DNA of 64,000 nt from Carex sylvatica (lineage: Eukaryota; Streptophyta; Magnoliopsida; Poales; Cyperaceae): assembly GCA_964058845.1 (NCBI GenBank), contig CAXKVR010000138.1, positions 186,001-250,000 of the forward strand, written 5' to 3'. The position numbers and the translations under genes are program-made. The notes below the pieces were generated by a model. That model ran no database searches and had not been told where the DNA came from. It saw only the letters and a list, made by a program, of their open reading frames with translations. Position 1 is the first letter of the stretch; every line of letters starts with the position of its first letter. Positions 10,900 to 23,049 of this stretch are shown in pieces.

Positions 10900-13800
10900 A
10901 TGGAGCTCGAATGCAAGTTCCAGGACGGGTCGTGGCACCCTTGTCAGATTTCCTTGAGGTACGAATCATTTCTTCCCGATAATCTTAGTTGCTTGATAAT
11001 CGACGCCGATCATGCTCCAACCCATTTTTTACGGGGTTCCCTGACTTCCCTCGCTAATTGATCGTGATCGGCAGTGTAAGAACTGATTAAATTGTGATCA
11101 GGATTTTAATGATCGCGCTTTCAACTTTCTGCTTTATGCTAGATAATCACCCTTGTTGAAATATGTGCATGCGATATTCTAACTAACTGATTAACTTATA
11201 AATAAATCAAATTTTATACTAGTGAAGCTATTGCTGTTTGAGTTGCAGTGAGGGCAATGCTGCAATCATTGTAGCATATGAAAATTGTGGGGAAGAGGAA
11301 GAAGAAGATGATAGAATAGAAAGCAGAGAGGAGGGATCATCTCGGCTGCGGTTCCGATCAGCATTTCTCCAAGAAGGGGAGTGTTCTCAGTTGATAGAAG
11401 GCCAATGTGTTCTTGCCTTGCATGATGCTTCATCCTCCCACTTATTCTTCGATGCTATTGTGGAAAAGGTATACCAGTTACTTCAGCTGCTGCTCTACCA
11501 TGCAATACCGAATAGATTCTCGTTATGGTCATGTTTGGTTGTGGACTAAAGTTAATGAGGCCTAACTTGGTTATTTCAACTTAGGTCGATCTAAATTATT
11601 TATGTTTGATTGATATCTAAAGATATACCTTGACTTAAATTATTCCTTGTTTGGTAAGAATTTGATGGCTTAAGACATGATTTGATATTACAAATTATTT
11701 TGTCCTACAAAATTTGTAACAACAATAAATAAAACTATTCTTCGTATTTTTTTTCTTTTAATTTTGATTGAAAAAAATTGTACAAGAAAATGAGTTATGT
11801 ATAAATTAATTTTATATCTTAGAGAAGCACATTGTATTTAATGAATCTTATTTAATTAAAGTTATATGTGTACTAATTTATTTGTCAAAAATATGTTAGG
11901 TTGATGAACAAATTTTTTATTATTTTGTAGTACAATTTAAAAAATATTTTATTTAATTATTTTCTAGATTGCATATTTTGTTGATTTGAAAAGTTATGCC
12001 ATTTAAAAAAAATGTTGATTCTATAATTGATAAAGTTATAAGTCTCCTTATATGTAAATGAAAAAAAAAATTAATTGCTTATTTTATATTTCTTAAAAAG
12101 TGATTAAAATAATTAAAATAATAAAAATAATGAAAAGTTAGGCCTCACACTCAATTAAAATTAAACCACCTAGAGAGGTGGTTTAGTTTAGACCAATTTA
12201 GTCAGGCCCAAAGATCGGCTTATTCCGTCTTAGTCTGGCTCAATTAAACCACGTTTGGTGGAATAAGTGAGGCCTAAAACCCTTATTCCACTGTTTAGTC
12301 CACAACCAAACATGACTTATCATCTTTTTTTACAAAAGGGGCTGTTTTGGCATGATTTTTTGTGAACCTTCATTAGTATCCCCCACACTATCATCCCCAT
12401 ATGGTAAAGGATAAGGTTCACTATTTCTAGCATAATCAGAGATTAGCAATTAATCCATTCTCCTAGATCAGCAATCCAAATGTTGATGTTAGCAATTAGC
12501 ATGGCTTCCTAAATATATATGATTTTGGTATGGATTTATCAAAATACTCTGTGGTGTTCTTTTATGTGTTTGTCATTCATTTAATCTAGAGGAGGGTTCA
12601 AATGCACCCAAATTTTTGTGCACCCAAATGCACCCTATCTTTTATCTCTGTTTTCAAAGTCAAAATCCGAACTGTTAGATGCGATCTATATATTAAGATG
12701 TGCTTGGAGACCAAATTTTACATTTTTTGAAATTTGTTTACTATTTTTTTAGATTTATTGAAAATCGCTGTTCTTTTATGGTCCAGATTTGCTAAAAACA
12801 GCGATTTTCAATAAATCTAAAAAAATAGTAAAAAAATTCAAAAAAATGTAAAATTTGGTCTCCAAGCACATCTTAATATATAGATCGCATCTAACGGTTT
12901 GGATTGACTATTCGGACTTTGAAAACGGAGAAAAATGATTTGAAAGATAAGGTGCATTTTGGTGCACAAAAATTTGGGTGCATTTGAACCCTCCTCTATA
13001 ATCTAATATAGTTTTTTTTGGTTCTTTTTGAAGATAACCCAAACTTCTACATCTTTTTGCCTCACCTGGGGCTTGAACCTGACCTGTGAGAATTCGCCTT
13101 ACCACTTGAGTTACTAATGGTTGGTACAGTGGTACTTAGTACTTCATATTTTCTGTGTAGTCAAGAATATTTGCTTTGTTTGCAGATAAATAGAGTAAGG
13201 CACTCTGACCGATTGGCATGCCGATGCACCTTTTCACTAAAATGGCTCCCAATTCATTTTAAAGATCAGAAAGTAAGAGTTTCATCCACAAGCATCATGC
13301 GATTATCAGATAAGAATATTGAGACCCACCCGGTTTTTGAGGCGTTCATAGCATCTACAAATTCAAGTGCAGAAATGGAAACTTCTCCATTTGTTAGTCC
13401 ATTAACTGAAAATTTATTTGAAGTAGATGTGGATGATTTGTTGGAAAAGCAAGTGCAAGACATCAGCTTCATGGCTCAAGGAGAAGACTTCTCTAAAGAT
13501 GTTATGGCGGGACTTAAAAAAGGTATTTCTCTAATTCCTGGACTTTAATGTACTTTTTTTGTAGTAGTGTGATGTTCCCGATTTAGTAATTTACTGTTGT
13601 TATTTCAAATATTATGTCAGACATGAGCTGGTCTTCTTGAGTACTAAACGTATAAATATTTTGCAGCTGCTCATCCATTACCTTGAAGCCATTTTTGTTT
13701 ATTTGTGTACTATTGAGGTTTCTATTTCAAAATTGTATTGTAGGTATGTAGATCTTTTGTAGAAGACTCATCTATACTTGTAAAAACTACTGACTTTTAG

Positions 13801-15951
13801 CTTCTTTCTGCTTACAGCTAAGCAGAAAGGACTCAGAATTAATAAGAGACCAGAGGTAATCAGTGGCAGAAGAGTTACCAGGAGTAAGGGTATACAAGAA
13901 ACCGAACCCCCACTCGAAGAGGCAAAAGAAAAGGCTGGCAGTCTCTCTTTCCTCAGCCCCCTTGCTGCCCGTGCAGCATTGGCTTCTTTTATATGCACAC
14001 TTCCAGTAAGTGGACTACCAAACCAATCAGAGATATTCCCTCTGTCACCAGAATCATCAATTGAAGAAATTTCTGGTTTCCCTTCGATCAGCCCACTTGC
14101 CGCACATGATTCTATAGCTTCGTTTGCAAGTGCTCTTCCAGCAAGCAGACTCCCTAAGCAAGCCAAGAAACCTCCTTTGACATCAAATCGATCGCCTTAT
14201 TACTCAGATATTGGAAGAACAGTTAGTATGAATCCAGGCTCTGAGAAAGTTGACCCTGTTATTCCTCGAAGGGTAACTCGTTCTACGGGTGCTCTTCCAG
14301 CAAGTGAACCTCTTAAGCAAGCCAAGAAACCTCATTTGACACCAAATCAATATGATTATAACTCAGATATTGGAACAAGACTTAGTATTGATCCAGGCTC
14401 TGAGAGGGTTGACCCTGTTATTCCTCGAAGGACAACTCGTTCTGCTGCAAAGAGCGGGGGTGTAGATCAGATTGCTGACATGCAAGGGTCACAAGATCAG
14501 AAAGCAAGGGGAACTGGAAAAGGTAACAGGGAGGCAGGGAACAGTAGCTTCACTCCTGATGCAGAATATGTAATTACACCTGTCAAAACTGAGAAGAAAA
14601 GGATATGCATCTCCCCATCTGCATCTGCTGCTACTAGTGCAAGCATTGTTAGCAACACTATCTCAGACTGTGAAGGTGAGAGTTTCATTATATCTAACTT
14701 GAACAGCATTTGTCTCGGTAAAAGAGATGTATAGATGCTAATACCAGTGAAATGTTATTGAATTAGTACTAGCCCAAAATATAGATTTGTTCTGGGATTT
14801 CTAGCTTTTTGGTTGTCTTTGTTCTTTTTTTAAATGAAAAATAAGCGTTACAGGTTGATATTACCAAACAAACTCTAAAATAAACTACTACCTACAAAAT
14901 CAGTTAACCCCTATAGTGATAAGGGTCCAGGCTCAGCAATCAAGTACAAGAAAGCACCTTCTTCTATCAACACTTAAGAAAACAGAAAATCATCACAGGC
15001 CCTTCTTCATCCCTACGGACCCTACCCACTTATAAGCCATCTGAAAAGAGGCAATAACCACAATAATCAGAAAGGTGCTAGCCACATCTGACTTTCTGAA
15101 TACAGAAACAAATTCACTGGCAGTTCTTCAAATTTACTAACTAGCCCCTCGAAACTCCTTATTTTGACATCCAGAATGCAAAGCAAATCAGACCACTGCA
15201 GAAATTGTCCTTCCTGCATTTGCTTGATCCCCACCAGGCCTCTGACCAGCTGGTACCAGACTTAATCAGCACTGTCCACCTATCCAGGAATAAGATCTAC
15301 ACTAAATCTAGCAAAATTTCATGAATCAATTGCATTCCACTCGCTCCTAAACCACCAACTGAAAAACTATTATTGAGATTTACATTTGTTTTCCGAAAGC
15401 ACGCACTATTCTTTTTAGCCAAAAGCACAAAAAACTATTTTACGAAGTTTCTTTTTGGTCCCTACTATTTGACAAATTGCGAACCACATCTCACTTAGTT
15501 TTGTGAAATTCATTACATGTTATAGTTAAGTTTCTAACCTGTGCCAGATCAATTGAGCATTTCAGCATGTTAGAAGCAAATGGTCAATAATTTATTTTTA
15601 TCACAAAAGATTATTATCATCAACCTACCGACCAAAAACCTCTTTTGGTAAGATTATCCATTGTTTGAATACAATGTTACTAGTCTATCATTGCATTAAT
15701 ACATGTATATAACTATATCTTTTTCAGCATATTTCTTTTGCCAGAAACATAAGAAATTACTCTAATACTTCCAAAACCACCGCATCATGAAGGCTGGCAA
15801 AGTCATACAGATAAAATGTAACAATATATTTAATTTTTTTCCAGGGGAAACTTGTCAGGATGCTGAAAGCCATGTTGCAAAGAGCAGAAAAATAGTTTCT
15901 AGGAAACCGCCTACTCGATTCTCACCACGTCTCGCTCAACTAGATACTTGA
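10900..15951 (+). CDS. SAWADEE-domain protein (SHH1-like chromatin-reader fold)
   Basis: Five exons (10900-10958, 11249-11468, 13186-13522, 13818-14675, 15845-15951), all GT-AG with phase preserved, give 526 residues from MELECKFQDGSWHPC to a TGA at 15949. Residues 1 to about 140 fit the SAWADEE domain: DGSWHPC, the RLRFR strand, a Cys at 65 after an acidic loop, LFFDAIVEK, and RVRHSDRLACRCTF with His99, Cys105 and Cys107. In Arabidopsis SHH1 a Cys/His set in this region binds zinc, and the domain reads methylated histone H3 to bring Pol IV to RdDM targets. There is no homeodomain here, unlike SHH1. Residues 200-526 are low-complexity, Ser/Pro/Lys-rich, with a 53-residue tandem repeat and repeated RR(V/T)TRS motifs. 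A nuclear chromatin role is inferred from the domain only. The start is the only ATG giving a complete domain. Confidence 0.82.
11527..12317. mobile_element. Harbinger-like element in SAWADEE intron 2
   Basis: A 791-bp insertion with inverted ends GGTCATGTTTGGTTGTGGAC and, at the right, GTCCACAACCAAACATGACT. TAT flanks both sides (11524-11526 and 12318-12320), a 3-bp duplication of the PIF/Harbinger type. It has no transposase. Secondary inverted motifs (AGGCCT, GGAATAAG) occur inside both ends. Confidence 0.7.
12589..12996. mobile_element. Palindromic MITE, family A, in SAWADEE intron 2
   Basis: A 408-bp near-perfect palindrome. Ends are GAGGAGGGTTCAAATGCACC and complement. The 9-bp flanks TTTAATCTA (12580-12588) and TATAATCTA (12997-13005) differ by one base, as for an old Mutator-type duplication. 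The arms contain TGGAGACCAAATTTTACATT and a central GAAAATCGCTGTT / AACAGCGATTTTC hairpin. Confidence 0.88.
13010..13118 (-). mobile_element. tRNA-derived SINE fragment in SAWADEE intron 2
   Basis: On the minus strand the sequence TAACTCAAGTGGTAAGG resembles a pol III A box and GGTCAGGTTCAAGCCCC a B box, spaced as in a tRNA-like head. An A-rich tail (ACCAAAAAAAAC) follows near 13015. It is only about 110 bp long and lies about 70 bases before the exon 3 acceptor. A folded, functional tRNA is unlikely. Confidence 0.6.
14132..14449 (+). repeat. In-frame 159-bp tandem duplication in SAWADEE exon 4
   Basis: Two copies start at 14132 and 14291. At protein level they read ALPASRLPKQAKKPPLT and ALPASEPLKQAKKPHLT at the start and VDPVIPRRVTRS and VDPVIPRRTTRS at the end, 53 residues each. 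The unit length keeps the frame open. Confidence 0.9.
14676..15844. other. Intron 4 of the SAWADEE gene
   Basis: A 1.17 kb intron with GT at 14676 and a TTTTTTCCAG acceptor ending at 15844. It looks unique or very old; no element ends were resolved. Confidence 0.5.
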
Positions 15952-17704
15952 TCAACCATCTTTAGGATAAGAATATAATATATCTATTTTGGGTTTTCTC
16001 CTTTATGGACTCTATAATGCAGCTCGATTTCTGTTTACTGGCCATTAACATGTAATTGTCTATTCTATAGCATATTGGCTCCCAGAGCTGCTATACAGAG
16101 AACCTAATGCTTCTTGACTAATGTTTAAGTAGCATCCCTAGTTATTTTGTAATCAAGGGTTAATAGTATGTTGAATTTGATGTAAACAAACTCTGTTCGG
16201 CTTGGTAAATACTGTAACGTACAACCCTCTTGGTAACTGCTAGCCAACATGTACCGGTACTGGACCAGCCCTGGTATGTGCCAGACACAAGGCTACAAAT
16301 AATATAGTTGCATTTTCTTGCGTAAATCACCATCTATGGATAGTTGACAGTGGTTGAGACTATTAATGTAGCTTGATTTATATAGACAAGTATCATATAT
16401 ACTAATATGTTCTTTTTTTATTATTAATTCCAGGACACTGGGTATGTAACACATGGTTGTTGGTTTAGTGAAAATCAAATCAATTGACCAACTTCGTATC
16501 CCTATAGATATATTAATTTTGCATGAGCTCATATTCCAATTGTTCATTCCCAAATGGGACAAGTTTTTTTTTTTTTACAATACATTTACATTTGACATAT
16601 GCAGCTGTAGTTTTATATAAATCTATAGAAATATTTAATATTTACTCGAATAATCTATAGTTTGAGATAAATCTATAGAAGTAAAATTTCTAGTGTTATT
16701 TAACAATATCTAATTTTTAGGAAATAAGCTCAACTTTAGGCTAAATATTTTTATTCCTTTAATTTGAATTTTTGAACTCATGGTGCAACGTTGCCTATAT
16801 TCAACACATCTTGGTTGAATATGATAGCGTATTTGGTATCATTATCCATTCTAGCCTATGAATTTAAAATCTCAATTTGTTTGTCTTGGTTGAATATGGT
16901 AGCACGTCCTAAGATGTCTTGCCCAATCAAGTTTCTGATTAAATATCCTATTCATTTGGATTTCAATGTTTTCATTTTGTGGTATTATTTGGGAAGATTT
17001 TAAAAAAAAAAAAAAAAAAAATTTGATGCTAGCCTAGCAGCAGCCACATTGACTTTGTTCTCTCTCTTACTGATCTTAAATTTTTTTTTTTTTTTTATCA
17101 AGGTTTACTGATCTTAAATAGTTAGTTATTCTGATAAATTCAAAAAAAAATGTGTAAATTTCAGAGGATCTACTCAGTGCAACCATGGGCACATGTTATT
17201 TATTGTAGACTTTAGCTTGCATTGGAGGTGGTGATGACTCATGCTTATTACTTCAATAGTTAGGAAGCAACAAGGATGACCATCTACCAATAATGAATTA
17301 GCTAGGCTCCATTTATAACAAATTTAAAGTCGTTTGGTGACCCATCAACTTATATCTTCGCTTTTTAGAAATAATTACTAAACTTTGAACCACCTAGACT
17401 CCATAATTTACATGGGAATTCTACAAATGAATTGAGTTAAAAACTTAATATTGAAAAGCTTAATTTCTACTGGAAATAGTAATATTTCTTTTTGTTAGTA
17501 CAGAGTACAGACGTAAGGAAAGAGATGTTTTGCCCCAAAAGGGGACGAAAATAGCGACATTTATTGCAAATGTCACCTTCCTCAGGTACACTATTTTTTT
17601 TTTTTTTTTTGTTGTTGGTTAGATTGCCTTAATTCTTTTGTAATTAGTTAGCCTGGTTAACCTTTCTCAGATTATTACTGTTTCATATACAATAGTATTG
17701 TTGA
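15952..17704. other. 3' region and AT-rich spacer
   Basis: The first 250 bases are the likely 3' untranslated region of the SAWADEE gene. Beyond that I see only AT-rich sequence with poly-A and poly-T tracts (17004-17021, 17082-17096, 17592-17610). Confidence 0.4.
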
Positions 17705-18110
17705 GTAGAACTAGGGTGTTCTTAAGCTCACCAAAGTGTTTTGTGAGCTTAACTCCAAAATCTATCAAATTGGATTCAAATGATGAATCTGAATCGTTGA
17801 AATCCGTCTACCTTATGAGTGATGCGTCTAGATGTGAAAATTTTAAACATTCGAATTAATTTAGTATTAAGTCAATCGCTCAAAATTAGAAGGTTAATAA
17901 ATTAATTTTAGTGCATTCATTTTTTGAAAGTTTTTTGACCGCTTGACTTTATACTAAATTAATTTGAATGTTTAAATTTTTTATATCTAGACGCATCACT
18001 TATAAAGTAGACGGATTTTAATGATTCGAATTCATCATTTGAATCTAATTTGATAGATTATAGAATTAAGTTCACCAAACACTTTGATGAACTTAAAAAC
18101 ATAGTTCTAC
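17705..18110. mobile_element. Long-inverted-repeat MITE
   Basis: A 406-bp element with arms of about 170 bases. The left begins GTAGAACTAGGGTGTTCTTA and the right ends AAAAACATAGTTCTAC. Internal arm landmarks are CATCACT/AGTGATG with CTAGACGC/GCGTCTAG, and TTAATTCGAATG-like segments. No confident target duplication was found. The core differs from family A. Confidence 0.8.
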
Positions 18111-18759
18111 TCTTCTATTCTATGTTTGCCATATCCTACAAGAACCAGAATCTGTTGGCCTGCGTTCAACGCAGTACAAATCCACCGACCACTGGTATTA
18201 TTAGCATCGGGTTGGATTGTTCTTGAACCCAACACTGGTTTCAAACACCACGTTAAAGACGGATGCCTTTCTGTGACACATTTATGATAGTTATAATTAT
18301 AGATACTTTTTAAAGCTTTTTTAATCATGTCAAATTACTTATGTTCCCATTGTCCAATTATTTTTTTTATTTTCTCACTTTATAATAATTGGACAGATTA
18401 AGTATTTTATGCATTTTTTTCTATTATAAGTGGATAATGCGCCTAAGACTAAAAAAAATTAAAATCATATTATTTTTATAGAACTCTACTCAAAATTTAG
18501 TGCAAATTATCAAACAGCTCTTTCATGATCCAATGAAGATACCTTTTTTGCTCAAGATTTATGCAAGTTTTTAATAGAAATTGTTTTATTTAAAAAAAAT
18601 AGTTTTATTTCTTCAATAGATATTTTTCTTATATGAGCGAAATCTGGAAAACAACACTTGTATAATTAATGGGATTGAGATCTATTGATACAATAGATTA
18701 ACTTCATAATTTTTTATGCAAAAAAAAAAAAAAATCATAATTTTGACCAGGCGCAGCGG
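18111..18759. other. AT-rich spacer
   Basis: No gene or element resolved. The open frame at 18328-18107 (minus) overlaps the end of the MITE and is not convincing. Confidence 0.3.
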
Positions 18760-19255
18760 AGCCAGACTTTTGAACTATGAAAGTCAAATTTTATTAAGAA
18801 CGGGCATGAGGCCATGTTTGCTTTATGCGGACGAAGCATTACTGTTCCAGTGTTCCTTAAACCCGACCGTAACCAGGCACAGACAATCAAATTGACACTT
18901 TTAGGGCCTGTTCGGCGACAGCCCAAAAGTTATTGTTCACGTGGGAAAAAAAAAATTCACTCAGACTGAATTTTTTTTTCTCACATGAACATTAATTTTC
19001 AGCTCAAATTTTTTTTATTCCTATACTCGTTCCTGTTCCCACCAGGGCTGCCGAACAGACCCTTAGTATTTCAACAAGTCTCAGGTTTAGCAACAAATTT
19101 GGAAAAATCTGAGCTTCTGATTATGAACACTACTCAGAAAATAAAAACAAAAACTGCGGCAATGCTGAATTGTAGGCTGACAGAACTGCCACTGATATAT
19201 TTAGGTATACCTTTGTCGGATAAAAGGTATACCTTTGTCGGACAAAAGGTTACCT
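18760..19255 (+). mobile_element. L1-type LINE reverse transcriptase fragment, split by a MITE
   Basis: Before the MITE the sequence encodes CLLYADEALLF (the YADD catalytic motif with Asp to Glu) and, after a frameshift, FLKPDRNQAQTIKLTLL. After the MITE it continues VFQQVSGLATNLEKSELL, then LTELPLIYLGIPLSDKR. These are consecutive blocks of plant L1 reverse transcriptase. Skipping the MITE and one TTA rejoins the frame exactly. Both ends are truncated. Confidence 0.85.
18904..19062. mobile_element. Tourist-like MITE, TTA TSD, inside LINE fragment
   Basis: A 159-bp element with ends GGGCCTGTTCGGCGACAGCC and GGCTGCCGAACAGACCC, flanked by TTA at 18901-18903 and 19063-19065. The arms continue with T- and A-rich inverted tracts around TTCACGTG and CACATGAAC. 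It matches the Tourist/PIF-Harbinger class in termini and duplication. Confidence 0.9.
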
Positions 19256-20541
19256 AATATTTGTTTGATGATTTATTAAGAACGATTATTAAGAACAAAT
19301 TTTAAATTGCATGCAATTCGATTGTTAAGCTTTCTATATGCCTGATAAAATACATTAAATTTACTTCTCAATATTCAATTTTATTTTTACAAAAATTGAA
19401 AATTCATTATCTAAGAAATACAAAATATATATATATGCATTCTCCAGTAATCCCTTCTTTGTACAAATAGTGTAATTAAGTAGCATTCCCAATATCGAAT
19501 TTTTTAAATTAAAAATTATTAAAAAGATCAATAAAATCATCAAACTAATTTATTGTCGATAGATATCCGGCCTTAGCAATAGTTATAGTGGTAAGAAGGA
19601 AAAAAAAACGACACCAACACCATCGCCCTCCCAAAAAAACGAAAAAAAATAAAAGAAGTTATCATATTTGATGATATAAAACAACTAAGACAACGACATC
19701 ACATATGATGATCCGAATAGAAAAGACTATATATATTAAAAAAAAATTCTTTTAATTTGAGAAGATGAGGATTTGATAATAGAAGTGGTCATAGTGAGAG
19801 GAAATAGCATGTGTGTAGGCAAAAATCCTGCTGTTTAACCCTCATTTGCCTCTAGTTTTAAATTTGACACCTACGGTTTTTTCTCAAAAAAAGAAAAAAA
19901 TAAATAACTTTGGGGTGACAAGGTCAAAACATGAACCATCTCAATTTAGAGTCTGTGTCCCAGATACTCGAGGTAAAATTTCAAAAAACGGATGGTTCAG
20001 ATTAATCTCAAGCAGGCCAAATTTAATTCAGCACCTATTAAGATTGTAAAAGGTTTTCTTTGAGATTTGTGCCAAATCAAAAGAACGGCCCGAATTTTCA
20101 CTTCCATGTACCTGGAGTCCGCATCGTTTGCATTAACTCAAAATAGCATCTTTTGAGTTAATAGATATCTATTGTCCGATTGTAAACGGAGCCCATTCGG
20201 CCTACGTCTAAAACATAGGACGTCTTCAATATTAGTGCAGATTTAATTTGCACGAATCTTAAAACTGATTGAATAATTCAGATGTATTAACTCAAAAGAT
20301 TTCTTTTTGAGTTAATGCAGAGGACACGAATTCCTCGATTCATATATCATCTCGTTTATGAATTATTCGCAAGTCAGATACAATTGGAAATTTGTGACCG
20401 TACCTATACCAAGTCGGATATGAATAATACCAAGTTGTACATTGTTAATTTTTCTTTAAGAATGTCAAATATAGGTATACTGTGACAAATTGGGATTGAT
20501 ATTAATCTATTCAATGTTTATATTAAGAGGAATTACTTCTC
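19256..20541. other. AT-rich spacer
   Basis: No convincing gene. The open frame at 19846-20049 has no recognised motifs. Confidence 0.3.
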
Positions 20542-20544
20542 TTA

Positions 20545-20774
20545 GGTTGCGTTTGGATGAAGCAAAGAATAGTGCTAATTCGAATTAACTACTGTTCCAA
20601 ACTACTATTTTACATTTAAATGTGTTTGAGTTAGCAAAAATGAACTATTCTTTGTTTGTCTTTGGTAAATTAGTATGTTATACTACTAATTCAACTAAAA
20701 GTTGAATTAGTTCATTATCTCAAATTTGAGTTAGCTCACTATTCTCACTAATCAAAGTCTTCATCCAAACACTC
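20545..20774. mobile_element. Tourist-like MITE, TTA TSD
   Basis: A 230-bp element with ends GGTTGCGTTTGGATGAAG and CTTCATCCAAACACTC, flanked by TTA (20542-20544 and 20775-20777). The interior is AT-rich with inverted AATAGTG/CACTATT. Confidence 0.8.
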
Positions 20775-20991
20775 TTAAAATAATATCAAACCTACCCTTA
20801 ACTTTCATTTAATTTTATAATAGAAAATTACTTACACGAGTCAATCGTTCAATATTAAATATTAAAATAATAACTATCTGACGCGTATTTGATATAGGCC
20901 CTAGTGCCCTACTTTGTAAATTGTAATCGCGCTTGTATGAAAAAGAAAGGTTGTACTAACTAACAAGAATTTCTCCATACGAATTCGCTAC

Positions 20992-21201
20992 GAGATAGGA
21001 GTAGGTCCGATGCCCATTGGACCTACTTTTAGGTTCGACGGGCACGATCACCGTACGATCAGCATAAAGATTTATGCGCACAGAATTGATAAAATATCAC
21101 ACGGATTTTAATACAGAGTGCGCGACTCTTGATGCAATTGGATGGTCACAACACCCATCGAACCAAAGTAGGTCCAATGGCATCGGACCTACTCCGACTC
21201 C
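20992..21201. mobile_element. Mutator-type MITE with 9-bp TSD
   Basis: A 210-bp element flanked by ATTCGCTAC (20983-20991 and 21202-21210). The inverted arms contain GGAGTAGGTCCGATGCC and TTGGACCTACTTT with their complements on the right. It is unusually GC-rich for this window and well preserved. Confidence 0.85.
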
Positions 21202-21377
21202 ATTCGCTACTAGCTACTAGTTTGAGCAACGCACATGGGGATTGCCAACCGCATTAATTATTGAAAAGTCAAGTGAATGGCATTACTGCCGACACCACAG
21301 ACAAGGTCATAAACTCATAATTCATAAGATTCCATATCGAATTTTCTTTATAAGCCTTAATTAGAAAAAAAAAAAGA

Positions 21378-21625
21378 TTTTTATGTAACCAACGTGATTA
21401 TTTTTTAAAATTTTTACAAAAATTATAAGAATCAAAATGTCATTTCGATTCAGAATTTTTTTTTTTTAAACCAAATGACAATTTTTTTCTTCGAAATATG
21501 TGAAAACGGCTGGGACTGAAATGACAATTCAATCTCAAAAAAAAAAAAAAAAAAAAAAAGATCGAAATGGCATTTTGATTTTTATAGTTTTTATAAGAAA
21601 AAATTAATAACGTTGGTTTCATTAA
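21378..21625. mobile_element. Inverted-repeat MITE
   Basis: The arms TTATGTAACCAACGT...AAAATGTCATTTCGAT and ATCGAAATGGCATTTTGAT...ACGTTGGTTTCATTA are reverse complements over about 75 bases, separated by poly-A and poly-T tracts. No sure target duplication. Confidence 0.6.
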
Positions 21626-21674
21626 AAAAAATATTTCTAATAATGGTTTATAAAAAAAATTCCATCCATATCCT

Positions 21675-21860
21675 CCTAGTTCCTGTAAAGGTTTTTCCTC
21701 ACGGTTTGAGATTAAATTTCAACAGATTTGGGATTCAAACTAGTGCAGTTGACAGTATTATTAGACTTTGAGATTCGTGACAAGTTAAAATGAGCGGTGC
21801 GGATCTACTAATTGTAGAAGTTTTTTTTTTCATGTAATGGAGAGGATGTGAGTCGATCAT
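21675..21860 (+). mobile_element. SINE fragment, related to the copy near 61 kb
   Basis: Shared phrases with the SINE at 61040: CACGGTTTGAGATTAAAT, GATTTGGGATTC, GAGATTCGTG and GGAGAGGATGT, in the same order and spacing. The tRNA-like 5' head is missing or decayed. Confidence 0.65.
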
Positions 21861-22010
21861 ATCATAGGTTAAAATGCTTTGAGCTAAAAAAATATTTTGA
21901 GTTTTTAAAAGAGATTGAAATGTTCGGAAGATTAATTCGAAATCTAATTGAGACTCTAGTAATGCTAAATTGCTAGCATTTATAAGAGAGAAATATTCTG
22001 ATATAACTTC

Positions 22011-22012
22011 TA

Positions 22013-22080
<68 letters not shown>

Positions 22081-22081
22081 G

Positions 22082-22128
<47 letters not shown>

Positions 22129-22180
22129 CATTGTTATTATTATTATCATCATCACCATCATCATCATCATCACCTTTATT
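22011..22180. repeat. (ATT)n microsatellite
   Basis: About 40 ATT units with a few interruptions, grading into ATC units (22144-22171). It yields artificial poly-Tyr and poly-Ile frames on the two strands. Confidence 0.95.
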
Positions 22181-23049
22181 ATTATTTGTTTTTATTGTTA
22201 TTTTTTCTTAAACTGAATCGAACAATAATAAAATATTCATTTTTGTTGAATACTTAAGTCTTTGATTGAATCATAGCTCCGTTAAGCTGAATCTAGAGTA
22301 TTTATATGAATATTTTTTTTGTTTTAAAAGCCCTTCACTATTATATTATTTTTAGTTTTTTACACTTTCGTTAATAATTTTGTCGATTCCGTTCTAGATT
22401 AAAAACTACTAAATGTAAATAAAACCTTTAAAATTTCACTTATAATAATTTTAATAATGTGAATTATCAAAATGATAGCACTCCCTTTGTGTCATGCGCT
22501 ATAATCATTTCTTTTGTGTCTCTTTTTCTTAATGTAGTGTCACGAACTCTTGTTTCGCAGGTTTAATTTTTGAAAAAACATCTAAAAGATGCTGAGATAT
22601 ACCGTGACCCTTTAATAAAAAAAAAAGTTAAAAGAATAATCAGAGCCGGAAAAGAAAAGTATATATTAGGACAAAACAACAAAAAAATATGCATATTTAA
22701 TTATTCTCACTATATTTTATATAAAAGAATATAAATTAATCATCAGAATGAAACATATTTTTTATATGCAAATAGTTTTCTGTAATTTGATAGTGTTGTA
22801 GTGCTAACATAAGAGTTTAGTTTAACTAATTGGTTTGAGTTGTAATAGAACGAATACCATACCTGACATCATGCAAATTAATTTAGAATTAAAAGGACAT
22901 GAATTTGGATTGAGTGCGGATTAGCGAGATTAGCGGTTACTTTATGTACTTATTGAAAATAATCAAAATGTTTCAAACTCCTTTTTTTGAAAATGAAGTT
23001 AGTCTCGATGATTTTACAATTAAGAAACATAGCACGATATTCTTTTTGG
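22181..23049. other. AT-rich spacer
   Basis: No gene, RNA or bounded element recognised. Confidence 0.3.

Noticed and set aside
13010..13118. True tRNA gene on the minus strand
   Set aside because: A and B boxes are present but I cannot fold an acceptor stem, and an A-rich tail follows; a SINE fits better.
21970..22257. Poly-Tyr and poly-Ile/Met open frames
   Set aside because: Products of the (ATT)n and (ATC)n microsatellite.
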